DNA of 20,306 nucleotides from Armadillidium nasatum (GCA_009176605.1 SEYY01022562.1:1-20306), one strand, 5' to 3'. Counted from the stretch's first letter, positions 9,813 to 18,298 are shown. Program-made: numbers and translations. Notes: a model not told the origin generated them from the sequence alone.

Positions 9813-9985
9813 CTGAAAAAGAAAATAAAAACTATTACCATTGATATAGAAAAATACACACACACAACATAAATAAAAATATATATATATAATATATATT
9901 ATATATTATATAATATTTATTTTTTTTTTTTTATTTATATTTTTATATATTTATTTATTTTTTTATTGAGCCTAATTCTATATAC
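9813..9985 (-). other. Probable intron in the element A third ORF, holding an AT-rich microsatellite
   Basis: A candidate donor GTATAT at 9985-9980 and a strong acceptor (T-rich tract then CAG, 9815-9813) flank 173 bp of AT repeats (about 9870-9960), (CA)n and homopolymers. Joining the sides at these sites keeps one frame and brings MKV directly before LLVLGHSWV, the usual run-in to SGNH block I. The acceptor is good and the donor only fair. If it is real, the third ORF is expressed from a spliced RNA. Confidence 0.45.
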
Positions 9986-10093
9986 AACTTTCATACTTAA
10001 TGCTCGCTTCTTTTTTTTCTTTCCAATATACATGGCTGTACTAGAGGAAGGTCTATACAACTTCCCTGGGACCTTGTATGTGGGGCTTCCCAT
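9986..10093 (-). CDS. Basic N-terminal exon of the element A third ORF
   Basis: Thirty-six codons start at an ATG (10093-10091) that abuts the TGA (10096-10094) of the Pol tail and lies in the same frame. It encodes a short peptide with a KKKKKRA cluster (a possible nuclear localisation or RNA-binding patch, inference) and ends at the proposed donor. Two readings are possible: separate initiation directly after termination, or a former continuous Pol-hydrolase fusion interrupted by the TGA. Too short to stand as a gene alone; supported by the downstream domain. Confidence 0.4.
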
Positions 10094-11997
10094 TCAATTT
10101 TTGCAACCTCGATTTCTCCTTCTCAACTTCAACTCCTCTTGAAATCCAGAAAAATCCAAGTCTCCCTCTGGAAACTGGTTTCTATCATCTATGTCTCCTT
10201 CCTCTTTATCATTCAAATCTGTATCATTCAGATTTCTAATAAACCTAAAAAGTCAGACTCAATGGTTTGAGTCTCTTTAGTCAGTTGCGGAAAACTCCAT
10301 GAAATTCTTCTTTTTATGCTCTCTAAATCTTTATGTAGGTTTGCTTCCTCTATTGACTGATCCATATTCTCACTAGAACTAATTATACTAATTTGGTTAG
10401 ATGGTTCTTTAGCGAGTTTGTAAGTTCGCAAAGCACTTTTACTCTTTTGAAAATGGTCCATTAGAAACTCCATCAACCTTGGGGATGGAGTAAAATTACT
10501 GGTCTCATCTGTATTTGGTGTTTGTCTGATTGTTATTGGTGATCCTTCAGTGTTATTTTCAACAATGAAACTACAGGAAGGTGAATCCAATACAGGAAGT
10601 ACTACATCCTGAAAAAGTTTCACATTCGCTTTCATCTGCTGGAGCAACTGTTCACATTTTTTCTGAGTTTCTTCAGTTTCTTCAAAACCTTCAAAGTCAT
10701 GATCATCTGGTTCCAAGTCAGACATGGCTACCTCATTTTCTCGAAAATCCACTTCTGGATCCAGGACATCTTTTGGTTCATTTATATCATTTATATCCAA
10801 TTCTGGCTCTGGTTCTGGATCAACCAAATCCATAATCCACTTTTGGAAAAGATGATTGTTTTCCAAGTAGTGTGGTGGTAATATCCATCTCCTTAATTGT
10901 CTGTGATGGACCTTAAATTGTTTTCCTTCTTCTGATTCTATTATATATGTGACTTGATTATCATTTACCTGTATAATTTTGTATGGTCCATGATACCTGG
11001 GTTTAAATTTATTTGTAACCAAATCTCCAGGTAAATGTATTTTCAAACCCACTGTTTGGTGGATATTATAAGGCTGAAAATGGGCATGCCCAGGCTGCCA
11101 AAACAAATCCTTTTTCTTCCAGGATAGCCCCAAATGTGGGGTATGTTGTTCTTTTAGGATATACTCACAAGGTGACAATCCCAACTGGGAATGCTCTGTA
11201 TGATTATAGATCATAACAATTCTAGGCAGCTCTGTATCCCACATTGTATAATCTGTGATAGACATTCTTAAATATTGTATAATGGTCCTATTTATTCTCT
11301 CCACAGCACCATTGGATGAAGGTGTATAAGGAGTGGAAAGGATATGCTTTATATTGTTTAACTGTAACATCTCTTCAAATTCTGGCCCAACAAATTCTCG
11401 GCCATTGTCAGTTAATAATCTTTCTGGTATGTTAGGAAGATAAGGAAGCATTAACTGTTGAAAAGTATTTGTGATTGTTAGAGATTGTTTATTTTTAATT
11501 GGAACAGCCGCAACCCATTTTGTATGATGATCCACCATGACCAGAGCATAATTATTACCTTGTTTGGTCTTTGGTAGCTGCAACAGGTCCATGGCAACCA
11601 ATTCAAAAGGAAAATCAGTACTGATTTTTATAGTAGGTGGTGTATAAATAATGTTGGATGTTTTTGAGGCTTGGCATTTATAACAAGATGTGGTTATATC
11701 ATAACAGATATCATAACCTTTAGGATGCCACACATGTCTATTCACTAATGAAATCAACTTACTCTTCCCTATGTGTGCAAAATTCACGTGGGCCATAATA
11801 GCTAGGTCTGTGAAGACTGGAAAAGGGACAATGTAGGTGGTTTCATGATACTTATTGATTTTACAAAGCATTTTGTCTTTTATGAAAATATATTTCTTAA
11901 ACCTGATAAATTTCTTAAGGGAGCCATCCCAACGTCTTTTATGTTTTATGGCCCTATATAATTGTTTAAGGACAAGGATCTTGTTTTTGATAATCAT
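10094..11997 (-). CDS. Element A integrase with GPY module and acidic tail
   Basis: A 589-codon frame (11997-10228). HHCC zinc-binding domain: His70, His75, Cys105, Cys108. Catalytic core: Asp137 (AMDLLQLPKT), Asp197 (LLTDNGREFVG), Glu233 (SNGAVERINRT), with 35 residues between Asp197 and Glu233. The GPY/F module follows at 337-339 (KPRYHGPYKI), then RQLRRW. After it comes an Asp/Glu/Pro-rich tail (DPEPEPELDINDINEPKD) of some 200 residues with no known domain. The frame breaks at a T-run near 10245; the shifted frame stays open to a TGA at 10096-10094. The Met at 11997 is internal, as coding similarity extends upstream through a frame change. Integrase inserts element cDNA into the host chromosome. 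The full catalytic set is present. Confidence 0.92.
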
Positions 11998-12226
11998 GTA
12001 CTTTCCTCCGGTGTTAAAGCGATGACATCCAAAATTGGATCTTCATGCTCCAAAACCAATTGATAGACTTTAGCCACTAATACCTCCCCACCAGATTCCA
12101 TCTGGTTACTTTTATTGCTTATCATCTCTGGTTCAATTGGAGTTGAATCTTCCAATGATTCATTCAACAACTGATATTCTTCAAATTCCTCATTTACTGT
12201 AACAATTTTGGCCTGGGGTTGCTTTT
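11998..12226 (-). pseudogene. Pol linker between OTU-like region and integrase
   Basis: A separate frame is open from about 12226 to a stop near 12000, encoding an acidic linker (EEFEEYQLLNESLEDSTPIE, later LEHEDPILDVIALTPEE). It leads directly into the integrase frame by a one-base shift near 12005. No known domain is seen. It is probably a flexible spacer in the Pol polyprotein, interrupted at both ends by frame breaks. Confidence 0.5.
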
Positions 12227-12645
12227 TCTTGAGTTCCTATCCTTGATAATAAATTATAGTGTACTCCCCCAAGGCACAATAACAAGCAAGTATCAGTCAA
12301 CTCGAGATCTCCAAATTGTAGAGGTTTGCTATTTCCATAATACACCTGGACTCTTACTTTGTGCAGATGACTGAAAGCCTCTATTGCTTGGACAATTGGT
12401 AACTGCCCAGGAATATCTAAGAAGTTGCAACTGTTTGGTAAGAGTACAGTGGTTTTTACCTGTGGGCAGATTGTACCTCCTCCGATTTTCTAACAATTCC
12501 CGTGCCACAGCTTCTCGAATGTTTAAATGCTGGTCAGGATTTCCATAGAGAAAAACTGAAAAACATTGAAACAGAGAATCTCCTCCACCTGGCATTTTCA
12601 CTTCTACGCAACCAACAGGAATTTGATTCAAGAACTGAATCCTTG
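12195..12645 (-). pseudogene. OTU-like (ovarian tumour protease family) region inside element A Pol
   Basis: After the RNase H end (VADALSRS) the reading moves to the frame opening at 12691. It contains PGGGDSLFQCFSVFLYGNP followed by HLNIREAVARELLENRR, the pattern of the OTU N-terminal block (Asp-Gly-x-Cys-Leu-Phe, then LYG, His, LR, V, NR). After a frame change near 12455 a second frame carries IPGQLPIVQAIEAFSHLHKV, a VQVYYGN strand and CLGGVHYNLL (HYN at 12261-12253), the OTU C-terminal block with the catalytic His. OTU proteins are usually deubiquitinating or polyprotein-cleaving cysteine proteases. Here the nucleophile position is Ser (codon 12577-12575) and the preceding Asp position is Gly, so activity is doubtful. 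The position between RNase H and integrase is unusual. I cannot rule out that the two substitutions are specific to this copy. Confidence 0.68.
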
Positions 12646-13949
12646 ATTTCGGAGCTATTATTAACAGGTACCGGTGAACGAGAAAGGGCATCTGCCACTA
12701 TATTCTCTTTGCCAGGTATATATACTAATTCATAGTCAATATCATTAATTTCTTCTAACGTTCGGGCTACTCGCTGATTTACCAATGTCATATTATTTAA
12801 GAACAATAATGGCTGATGATCTGTATGTATGAGGACCTTGATTCCATAAAGGAATGGTTTCAAAGACCTCACAGCCCATCTTATGGCAGCCACTTCCTTT
12901 TCTGTTGTGCTATATTTTTGTTCAGCTCGTGAAAAAGTGGTAGATATATAAGCTATTGGTTTATTCTCTCCCTGTTGGTTTTGGGACAAGCAAGCTCCTG
13001 CCCCTATATTTGATGCATCTACATGCAATAACAATGGTGAAGCGTCAGATGATCTGTCTGGATATGATAATAATAAGGGATCTACCAATGCCTTCTTAAG
13101 TTCTTCAAATGCCATTTGACAATGTGATGTCCATTTTATGTTTTTCTGGTTTAGGAGTTCAAAAAGGGGTTTTGCTATTTCGGAACACCTAGGGATATGT
13201 CGTCGGTAAAAATTTACCATCCCTAAAAATTGTCTTACTTTACGAACGGTTGTGGGAGCTGGGAAGTCCATAATACCTTCTAAATTCTTCTGCAAAGGAA
13301 TCATTCCCTCCTCTGAAACCTGGTGACCCAAGTATTGCACTTGCTTTCTCAACAGAAAGGTTTTTGCTGGTTTAATTTTAAATCCAGTTTCTAAAAATGC
13401 TTTTAAGACCTTTTCCAAAATTTCTAAATGTTTTTCGAAAGTTTTACTTATTATTAACACATCATCCAGGTATACCATTACTTCTGTCCATGGTATATGA
13501 GAAAGAGCCATGCGCATTCCACGTTGAAAGGTGGCTGGCCCATTTTTCACGCCAAATGGCATGCGCAGAAACTCCCAATGTGACAAAGGTGTTGTGAATG
13601 CTGTCTTTTCAATACTGGACTCCTCCATCTCCACTTGATAATAGCCTCTGACCAAATCAATGGTTGTGAAGTACTTCATCCCTTGAAGGCTAAATAGCAT
13701 ATCTATCAAGTTAGGTATTGGGAAACTATCACCCTTTGTTATTTTATTTAAGGAACGGTAATCAATACACAGTCTTATGGTACCATCTGGTTTTCGTATT
13801 GGCACCACGGGTGCAGAATAAGGAGATTTACTCCTCCTGATAATTCCATCTTCTTCCAATCGTTTACAACTTTCTTCAATTTCTTTTAATACTGGACCTT
13901 GAAACCTTCGAACAGGGAACCTGCACAGGGTCCTCTGTAGTTGTCTCAA
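12600..13949 (-). CDS. Element A reverse transcriptase and RNase H
   Basis: In the frame 13949-12534 the RT blocks appear in order: KPDGTIRLCIDYRSLN (residues 53-68), TTIDLVRGYYQ with catalytic Asp98, FLRMPFGVKNGPATFQR, and MVYLDDVLII with the YLDD box at 160-163. The thumb and connection motif YLGHQVSEEG follows. RNase H then has Asp311 (LHVDASN), Glu350 (STTEKE) and Asp377 (HTDHQPL), and ends near VADALSRS (418-425). RT copies the genomic RNA into DNA primed by the tRNA at the PBS, and RNase H degrades the RNA strand. True coding leaves this frame at about 12630, after which the listed frame is only a shadow of the OTU-like region. The first 12 or so residues are also out of the true frame. 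Confidence 0.95.
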
Positions 13950-14615
13950 TCTTATGTTTTATTATAGAAGTACATCCGACATCTGAATCATTCAAACTCA
14001 AAACTGAGTGATAGTTAGACAATAATGTCAAGACTTGATTTCTTTCTTGGGCTGTTATATCAGATTCACTTAAGCGAAAAGCTTCATGTAATGTCTCTAA
14101 GGTCCACTCTTTCTTTTCACTCACTTCTTGGTTGGACAGTTCAACCATATTGATTATTGATTCTTCATCATTAATAATGTGTATTCTACCTAACTGCTGA
14201 CCCTTTTTTTAGTTTTACGAACATTATCTGACCTATTATTAACAATTATCACAGCCTTGTTTCCAATAACATTTAATATAGATGGAATAACTTCAACTTT
14301 GTCCTTTTCATCACCCTCCATTACAACCAATTTCCCTGGTTGTTCCATTAATGAATTGATACTTACTTCTAGAGCTGTGCTGTTGTTAGGGGGTAGCACA
14401 ACATTCTCAAATAATGTACAATAGTATGTGGGAAGGCTAATTTTTCTAATGTCTGTAGATACAGTCATTACCTTATTCCCTTTTCGACATACTAATTCAC
14501 CTTCATGAGGATCTGGTAGTAAATGCTCTTTTCGTAAGATATCATGACCAATTACTATATCATACTCTGTAATTCCATCTGGGATTACTATCAAGTCTAT
14601 GTGGCTGTAATGCAT
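13876..14615 (-). pseudogene. Element A Pol segment between protease and RT, frameshifted
   Basis: Frame 14615-14190 begins with the end of the aspartic protease (IPDGITEYDIVIGHDILRK, where the hydrophobic-Ile-x-Gly-x-Asp motif is the usual protease C-terminal signature) and continues into a spacer. It stops just after a seven-A run near 14200-14206. The next frame is open upstream of 14148 and carries LLSNYHSVLSLNDSDVGCTS, the standard lead-in to Ty3/gypsy RT. A further one-base shift near 13915 enters the RT frame. The frame changes are small and the order of motifs is intact. Confidence 0.75.
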
Positions 14616-14619
14616 AGGA

Positions 14620-15092
14620 GGAGGATAATTCTAAGACAAGGGTGACTCCTCCCATAACTGGAAAGGTTACCTGTCCAATTCCGGATACTCTTCTATATGG
14701 AGTTGTCTTCCAATTTATATTTTTGAGGATTTAATTTTTGGTAACAGCTGTAGGACAGCAAACTAACACTAGCACCAGTATCTACAAAAGCTGTGAAGTT
14801 ACAGTTTGTTGCTTGTAAATAATCTTTAATACCCACTTGTATGATTAAAGCATCTATGGTGTCTTTTGTCACACCCAATTTTATGATATCTTGACCATTA
14901 TCATTCACTATCAATTCTTCATTCTCCTCACCATCTTCCAAATTAACTACTTCTGGTATTTCTAATTCAGTGGTAGCAATAGTAAATTTATTCTCTTGAG
15001 ACCTTCCAAGATTGGTAAAGTCATATGTGACTTCATTATTTTGCATATTATCAGGCTCTGATGTGAGGTCTTCCACATCAGAGCAATCTAGT
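14620..15092 (-). pseudogene. Element A aspartic protease, frameshifted
   Basis: The frame 15076-14693 opens with an acidic stretch and carries FVDTGASVSLLS (Asp-Thr-Gly catalytic triad, near 14780-14745). It stops at TAG near 14693, while the next conserved part (RRVSGIGQVTFPVMGG) is in another frame at about 14690-14645, and the closing GHDILR block is in a third. The enzyme would cleave the Gag-Pol polyprotein. The protease frame is -1 relative to the zinc-knuckle frame and overlaps its stop, an arrangement typical of gag-pro ribosomal frameshifting. The GTG at 15076 is unlikely to be a start. Confidence 0.8.
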
Positions 15093-15660
15093 TTTCCTTC
15101 AATGTGGTACAGTCCTTGCCTAGATGTTCACCTTTACAAAGAGGACAGTTTAGGCAAAAATTGTTTTTAGTAGGACAGTTTTGAACCAAATGCCCTTTTT
15201 GCTTACAAAATAAACACTGGTTTTTGGCTATAAAACAGTCATCAAACACATGTCCCCTTTTGCCACAAAATTGGCAAAAAGGTCTAGCTCGACATTTCTC
15301 CATTGAATGTCCTCTCTTCTTACAAAATCCACATATAATCATTTGACCTTCCTCTGGCTTCTCATTTTTCTTACCATAGGAACTTGGGGTCCATTCTCGT
15401 CTAGGAAATTTTTGGTTTTGAGTTTTTGGTATTGCCCCCTTATTTGAGTTTCTTATGTTCTGACCATTATTTCCTCTTGGTCCCATGGGACCTGCTTCTC
15501 CTGGAGCAATGGAATGATAATAAATTGAATTGCCACAACAACAATTTCCTGAACCGGCAGTTGTTACTCTATTTATTGGTGTACTAGAGGTCAAATCAAT
15601 AACCTCTGGGGACTTTTCATTATTATTTTCTTTTTGGAACACTACCTTGTATGTTAGCGT
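15088..15660 (-). CDS. Element A nucleocapsid region with four zinc knuckles
   Basis: The frame from about 15660 to the TAG at 15088-15090 holds CGFCKKRGHSMEKC, CQFCGKRGHVFDDC and CLFCKQKGHLVQNC, each Cys-x2-Cys-x4-His-x4-Cys, and a fourth near the end (CPLCKGEHLGKDC) with one residue fewer before His. A Gly/Pro/Arg/Asn-rich basic stretch precedes them. Such knuckles bind the element's RNA and package it. The Met at 15702 overlaps the capsid frame and is not a real start; this region is the C-terminal part of Gag, separated from the capsid by one frame change at an A-run near 15632. Four knuckles is more than the one or two usual in Ty3/gypsy. Confidence 0.9.
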   Translation of the reverse strand, partial: TLTYKVVFQKENNNEKSPEVIDLTSSTPINRVTTAGSGNCCCGNSIYYHSIAPGEAGPMGPRGNNGQNIRNSNKGAIPKTQNQKFPRREWTPSSYGKKNEKPEEGQMIICGFCKKRGHSMEKCRARPFCQFCGKRGHVFDDCFIAKNQCLFCKQKGHLVQNCPTKNNFCLNCPLCKGEHLGKDCTTLKEN

Positions 15661-16393
15661 CAACAATTGCAACCAGTCGATCCCAAGAAACCTGCATTCC
15701 AAAAGTAGTTTCCACTGTTGTCAATGTGGATTCTACCTGTTGCTTAATTTGATGAGACAAACTATCTAGAAATCTTTTTCGTACTAGTGGCATAGTCTGT
15801 ACATCCACTCCTGGAAATGCTCTTCTTGCCAATCCTTCAAGTCTTAAAGCATAAACTGATGCTGTCTCATTCTTTTCCATGGTAGCTTCCATAAACTTTT
15901 CAACTTCTCTTTTCTTGTCTTTAACTACTTCTTCACGATACCACTGAAGCAGTTTACTTTTCGCCTCCTCATAATCATATGTTCCTTTTACCACTGTCTG
16001 GTAAACCTTTAATACAGGTCCTTCTAAATATGATCCCAAAAGAGGCAACATTCCCTCTGAAGATCCAGGGAATGACTTTGTACAATAGTTTTCAAATCTT
16101 TCTAGAAACTGATATAATGTCTCTCCTCCATTTTGTTGATATTTACCTGGGGGTATTACTTTGGTAGTTTTAGATATTGACAGTGTTTGAATAAGAGTGG
16201 ACATTGATCTCATCATTTCATTATTCTGTGTTAAGATTGCTTGTAACATTTTAGAATCTATCTTCAGATCCTGAGAATCCTCTTGTGAAGGATTAGTTTG
16301 TGAAGCTGTCTCAGACCAGACAACATTGTTCTGGTTATTTGTAGGGTTTTCTTTTCCCTCATTCTCTTCATAATATTCATTCATTTTGTCCAT
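15623..16393 (-). CDS. Element A Gag, capsid part
   Basis: A 256-codon frame from an ATG at 16393, about 140 bases after the PBS and without other upstream coding. The N-terminus is acidic and Asn-rich. Residues about 85-220 show the retrotransposon capsid pattern: GGETLYQFLERFENYC, LLGSYLEGPVLKVYQ, a WYREEV block, and then the helix series LEGLARRAFPG and VRKRFLDSL. Gag assembles the cytoplasmic particle in which reverse transcription occurs. The frame closes at TAA just after an AAAAAGAAAA run near 15632-15623; the zinc-knuckle part continues in another frame, which could be an indel or recoding. A second in-frame ATG (16384) is close by. Confidence 0.88.
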   Translation of the reverse strand: MDKMNEYYEENEGKENPTNNQNNVVWSETASQTNPSQEDSQDLKIDSKMLQAILTQNNEMMRSMSTLIQTLSISKTTKVIPPGKYQQNGGETLYQFLERFENYCTKSFPGSSEGMLPLLGSYLEGPVLKVYQTVVKGTYDYEEAKSKLLQWYREEVVKDKKREVEKFMEATMEKNETASVYALRLEGLARRAFPGVDVQTMPLVRKRFLDSLSHQIKQQVESTLTTVETTFGMQVSWDRLVAIVDANIQGSVPKRK

Positions 16394-16532
16394 AATTGGC
16401 TATATATGATGATACTCTTGGTCCAAAAGGACCACTTACAGAAACTAAAATTGAAACAATGTGCTTGCAACCGAAAGCGAAAGTGTTCAACAAGTGAACA
16501 GAAAAGCGACCATCAGAGACGTAGTAAACTAC

Positions 16533-16544
16533 GCTCTGCTACCA
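16533..16544 (-). other. Primer binding site, initiator Met tRNA type
   Basis: The minus strand reads TGGTAGCAGAGC. The first 11 bases are complementary to the 3' end (CTCTGCTACCA) of metazoan initiator methionine tRNA. It lies 140 bases before the gag start, and the base pair CA one base further upstream is a plausible LTR end. It therefore fixes the expected 5' LTR border at about 16546. Confidence 0.7.
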
Positions 16545-16545
16545 A

Positions 16546-17073
16546 TGAAGAGGTGGTAGATTTCTGGTCTGTAAAAAAACAGTAAAAGATTAAAGGTAAG
16601 AAAAATAGAGAAAAGACTCACCAACTTCTTCTGTTAAAAAGGAAACTTCTGCTAAACCGGGGATAGTATCAAAAACCTCCCCCCAAGTTGTCAAAAGCTA
16701 ATCCTTCCAGACACTCCCTCTCAATAAACTACGTCTCCAATCCTTTCTACTTTTCCTGAATCAAACCTGTCGAATTAAACAAAAAAAAAAAAAGGAATAT
16801 TATTAACAAAGAAAAATACTTACAATATCCCAAAAAAGCCAGTAAGCACGGTTGCAAACAATTAAACCATAAGTTTGGAAAAATAAAGACACAAACCAAA
16901 TCAGAAAATCATATTTATATGAATGAGAAATTGTTTTTTTTGTACAAAAGTTATGATAGTTTTAGGTGATTTACTATTAACAATCTTTGCTGTTAATTGC
17001 TTTTGTTGTTTTTGTTTGTGGATTATAAATGATTAGATTTCTTTTATAACATGCATTCACTCTTTCAAATTCC

Positions 17074-17074
<1 letters not shown>
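16546..17074 (-). other. Expected 5' LTR region of element A, not proven; no gene
   Basis: By the PBS the 5' LTR should lie here, but I found no second copy in the window and no convincing promoter. On the minus strand a GTGAGT donor (16621-16616) and a T-rich acceptor ending TACAG (16573-16569) frame a 53-base intron-like stretch. A purine run GAGAGGGAG (16722-16714) precedes a TGTCTGG. A 13-A run lies near 16781-16793. None of these is conclusive. Confidence 0.35.
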
Positions 17075-17159
<85 letters not shown>

Positions 17160-17272
17160 TTATATATATATATATAAATATAATATAATAATAATAATAA
17201 AATAATAATAATAGTAATGATAAATAAAATAATGAAAATAAAAAAAATAATTAAAATAATAAAATAAAAAAA

Positions 17273-17369
<97 letters not shown>

Positions 17370-17370
17370 T
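17075..17370. repeat. Compound (AT)n / (AAT)n microsatellite
   Basis: Two long AT tracts (about 17075-17178 and 17274-17366) enclose an AAT- and AAAT-rich segment (about 17180-17270). It separates element A from element C and is a likely site of length error in assembly. Confidence 0.97.
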
Positions 17371-17939
17371 AAGTTTACAAAAACGTCTTATGTCCCTTCA
17401 TGATTGGTTAGTGTATTAGTAGGGTGAATAATGAGATGTGTTTATGTAAACAATTATCTTAATTATACAATTAAGTGATTCTTTCCTATCCAAGAAACAA
17501 ACAATTTTTTTCTTTAACCAATTCTTCTTCTCTTACTGATTCTTTTCTGATTATAAACAAATGTTCTCCAACCAATTCCCTATAACAAATTTACAAATTA
17601 TAACTTTTTGACACTATATCCCAATGCTTATTATTGCATATTTTTGGTTAAATTTTATTCAAGAACAACTTTTCCACCTGTATCTTTACCTTGGATAAGG
17701 ACAAAACCTCTCCTGATTCTGACTGTGGTGTCAAAGTTTCAATAGTGACACTTTGGCTGGCTGTACGCCACTTGACTTTTTGATTTTTATTCTTTTAGTC
17801 TTTATGGAGACGGGTGGTACTCCTTTTCATGATATAAATATTCTTCTTAGTAACTATTTGATCTTCTTCCAATTTGATGTTATCAGTTTATAAACTTATT
17901 ATCTTCTTTTCTTTAATTATGTTAAGATCTTTGTAATAA
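17371..17939. other. No gene seen
   Basis: AT-rich sequence without a useful open frame in any of the six frames and without a recognised repeat. It lies outside the proposed LTR of element C. Confidence 0.45.
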
Positions 17940-18271
17940 CCAAAAGAAATTAGGAGTAATTTTAGGCTTTATTCAACTGACAAAGCAGATCTACAAATAA
18001 ATAATAATAATGATTAATAATAACAACAATAACAATAATCATAAAGTAAATAGATATATACAAAAAATAACATACCAAACTAAATTGAGAGTCTCGTCTT
18101 CATAATTATTTGAAGTCAATTAGAATACTGAATTTTATTATGAGAAACAACGGTATATATACTACAAAATTTAGTTGGGTGGTAATGTAAATATTAGGAT
18201 TTTGACATAGTTGGTTGTTCTAATTTTATGCGTAGCAATATAAATAAAACCAGATAAATATATAACATTCA
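17940..18271 (-). repeat. Candidate 3' LTR of element C
   Basis: Directly after a polypurine tract the minus strand begins TGAATG (18271). A TATA-like TATATATA lies at 18161-18154 and an AATAAA at 17973-17968, in the order expected for U3, R and U5. The right end is uncertain and no 5' LTR is in the window for comparison, so this is a prediction from layout only. Confidence 0.35.
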
Positions 18272-18280
18272 CTCCATCCT
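18272..18280 (-). promoter_or_regulatory. Candidate polypurine tract of element C
   Basis: AGGATGGAG follows the integrase stop by about 20 bases and precedes TG, matching the usual position of the plus-strand primer next to a 3' LTR. Confidence 0.4.
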
Positions 18281-18298
18281 AAAAAAAATAAAGGCGAA

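Larger units (their letters stand above)
8643..16544 (-). mobile_element. Element A: Ty3/gypsy retrotransposon with OTU-like and SGNH-like modules
   Basis: In transcription order (right to left) it contains: a tRNA-iMet type primer binding site (16544-16533), capsid-type Gag (16393-15623), four zinc knuckles (about 15395-15100), aspartic protease (DTGAS near 14770), RT with YLDD (13472-13461), RNase H, an OTU-like region (about 12645-12195), integrase DD35E with GPY module, acidic tail, and a third ORF with an SGNH-hydrolase-like domain (10093-8645). RT before integrase is the Ty3/gypsy order. Neither LTR could be confirmed; the PBS predicts the 5' LTR to end at about 16546. At least ten single-base frame breaks occur, so the copy is not functional as read. 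Confidence 0.88.

Noticed and set aside
10581-10881. Plus-strand Pro/His/Leu-rich frames
   Set aside because: Antisense of the acidic Pol tail of element A.
16420-16433. Short GGTCC-AAAA-GGACC hairpin before gag, with a similar word at 8796-8811
   Set aside because: Only five paired bases, and the two sites differ in loop and orientation; chance is likely.
16546-16713. A 168-bp LTR bounded by TGTCTGG after a purine run and CA before the PBS
   Set aside because: No second copy was found and no promoter or poly(A) elements are visible; too weak to call.
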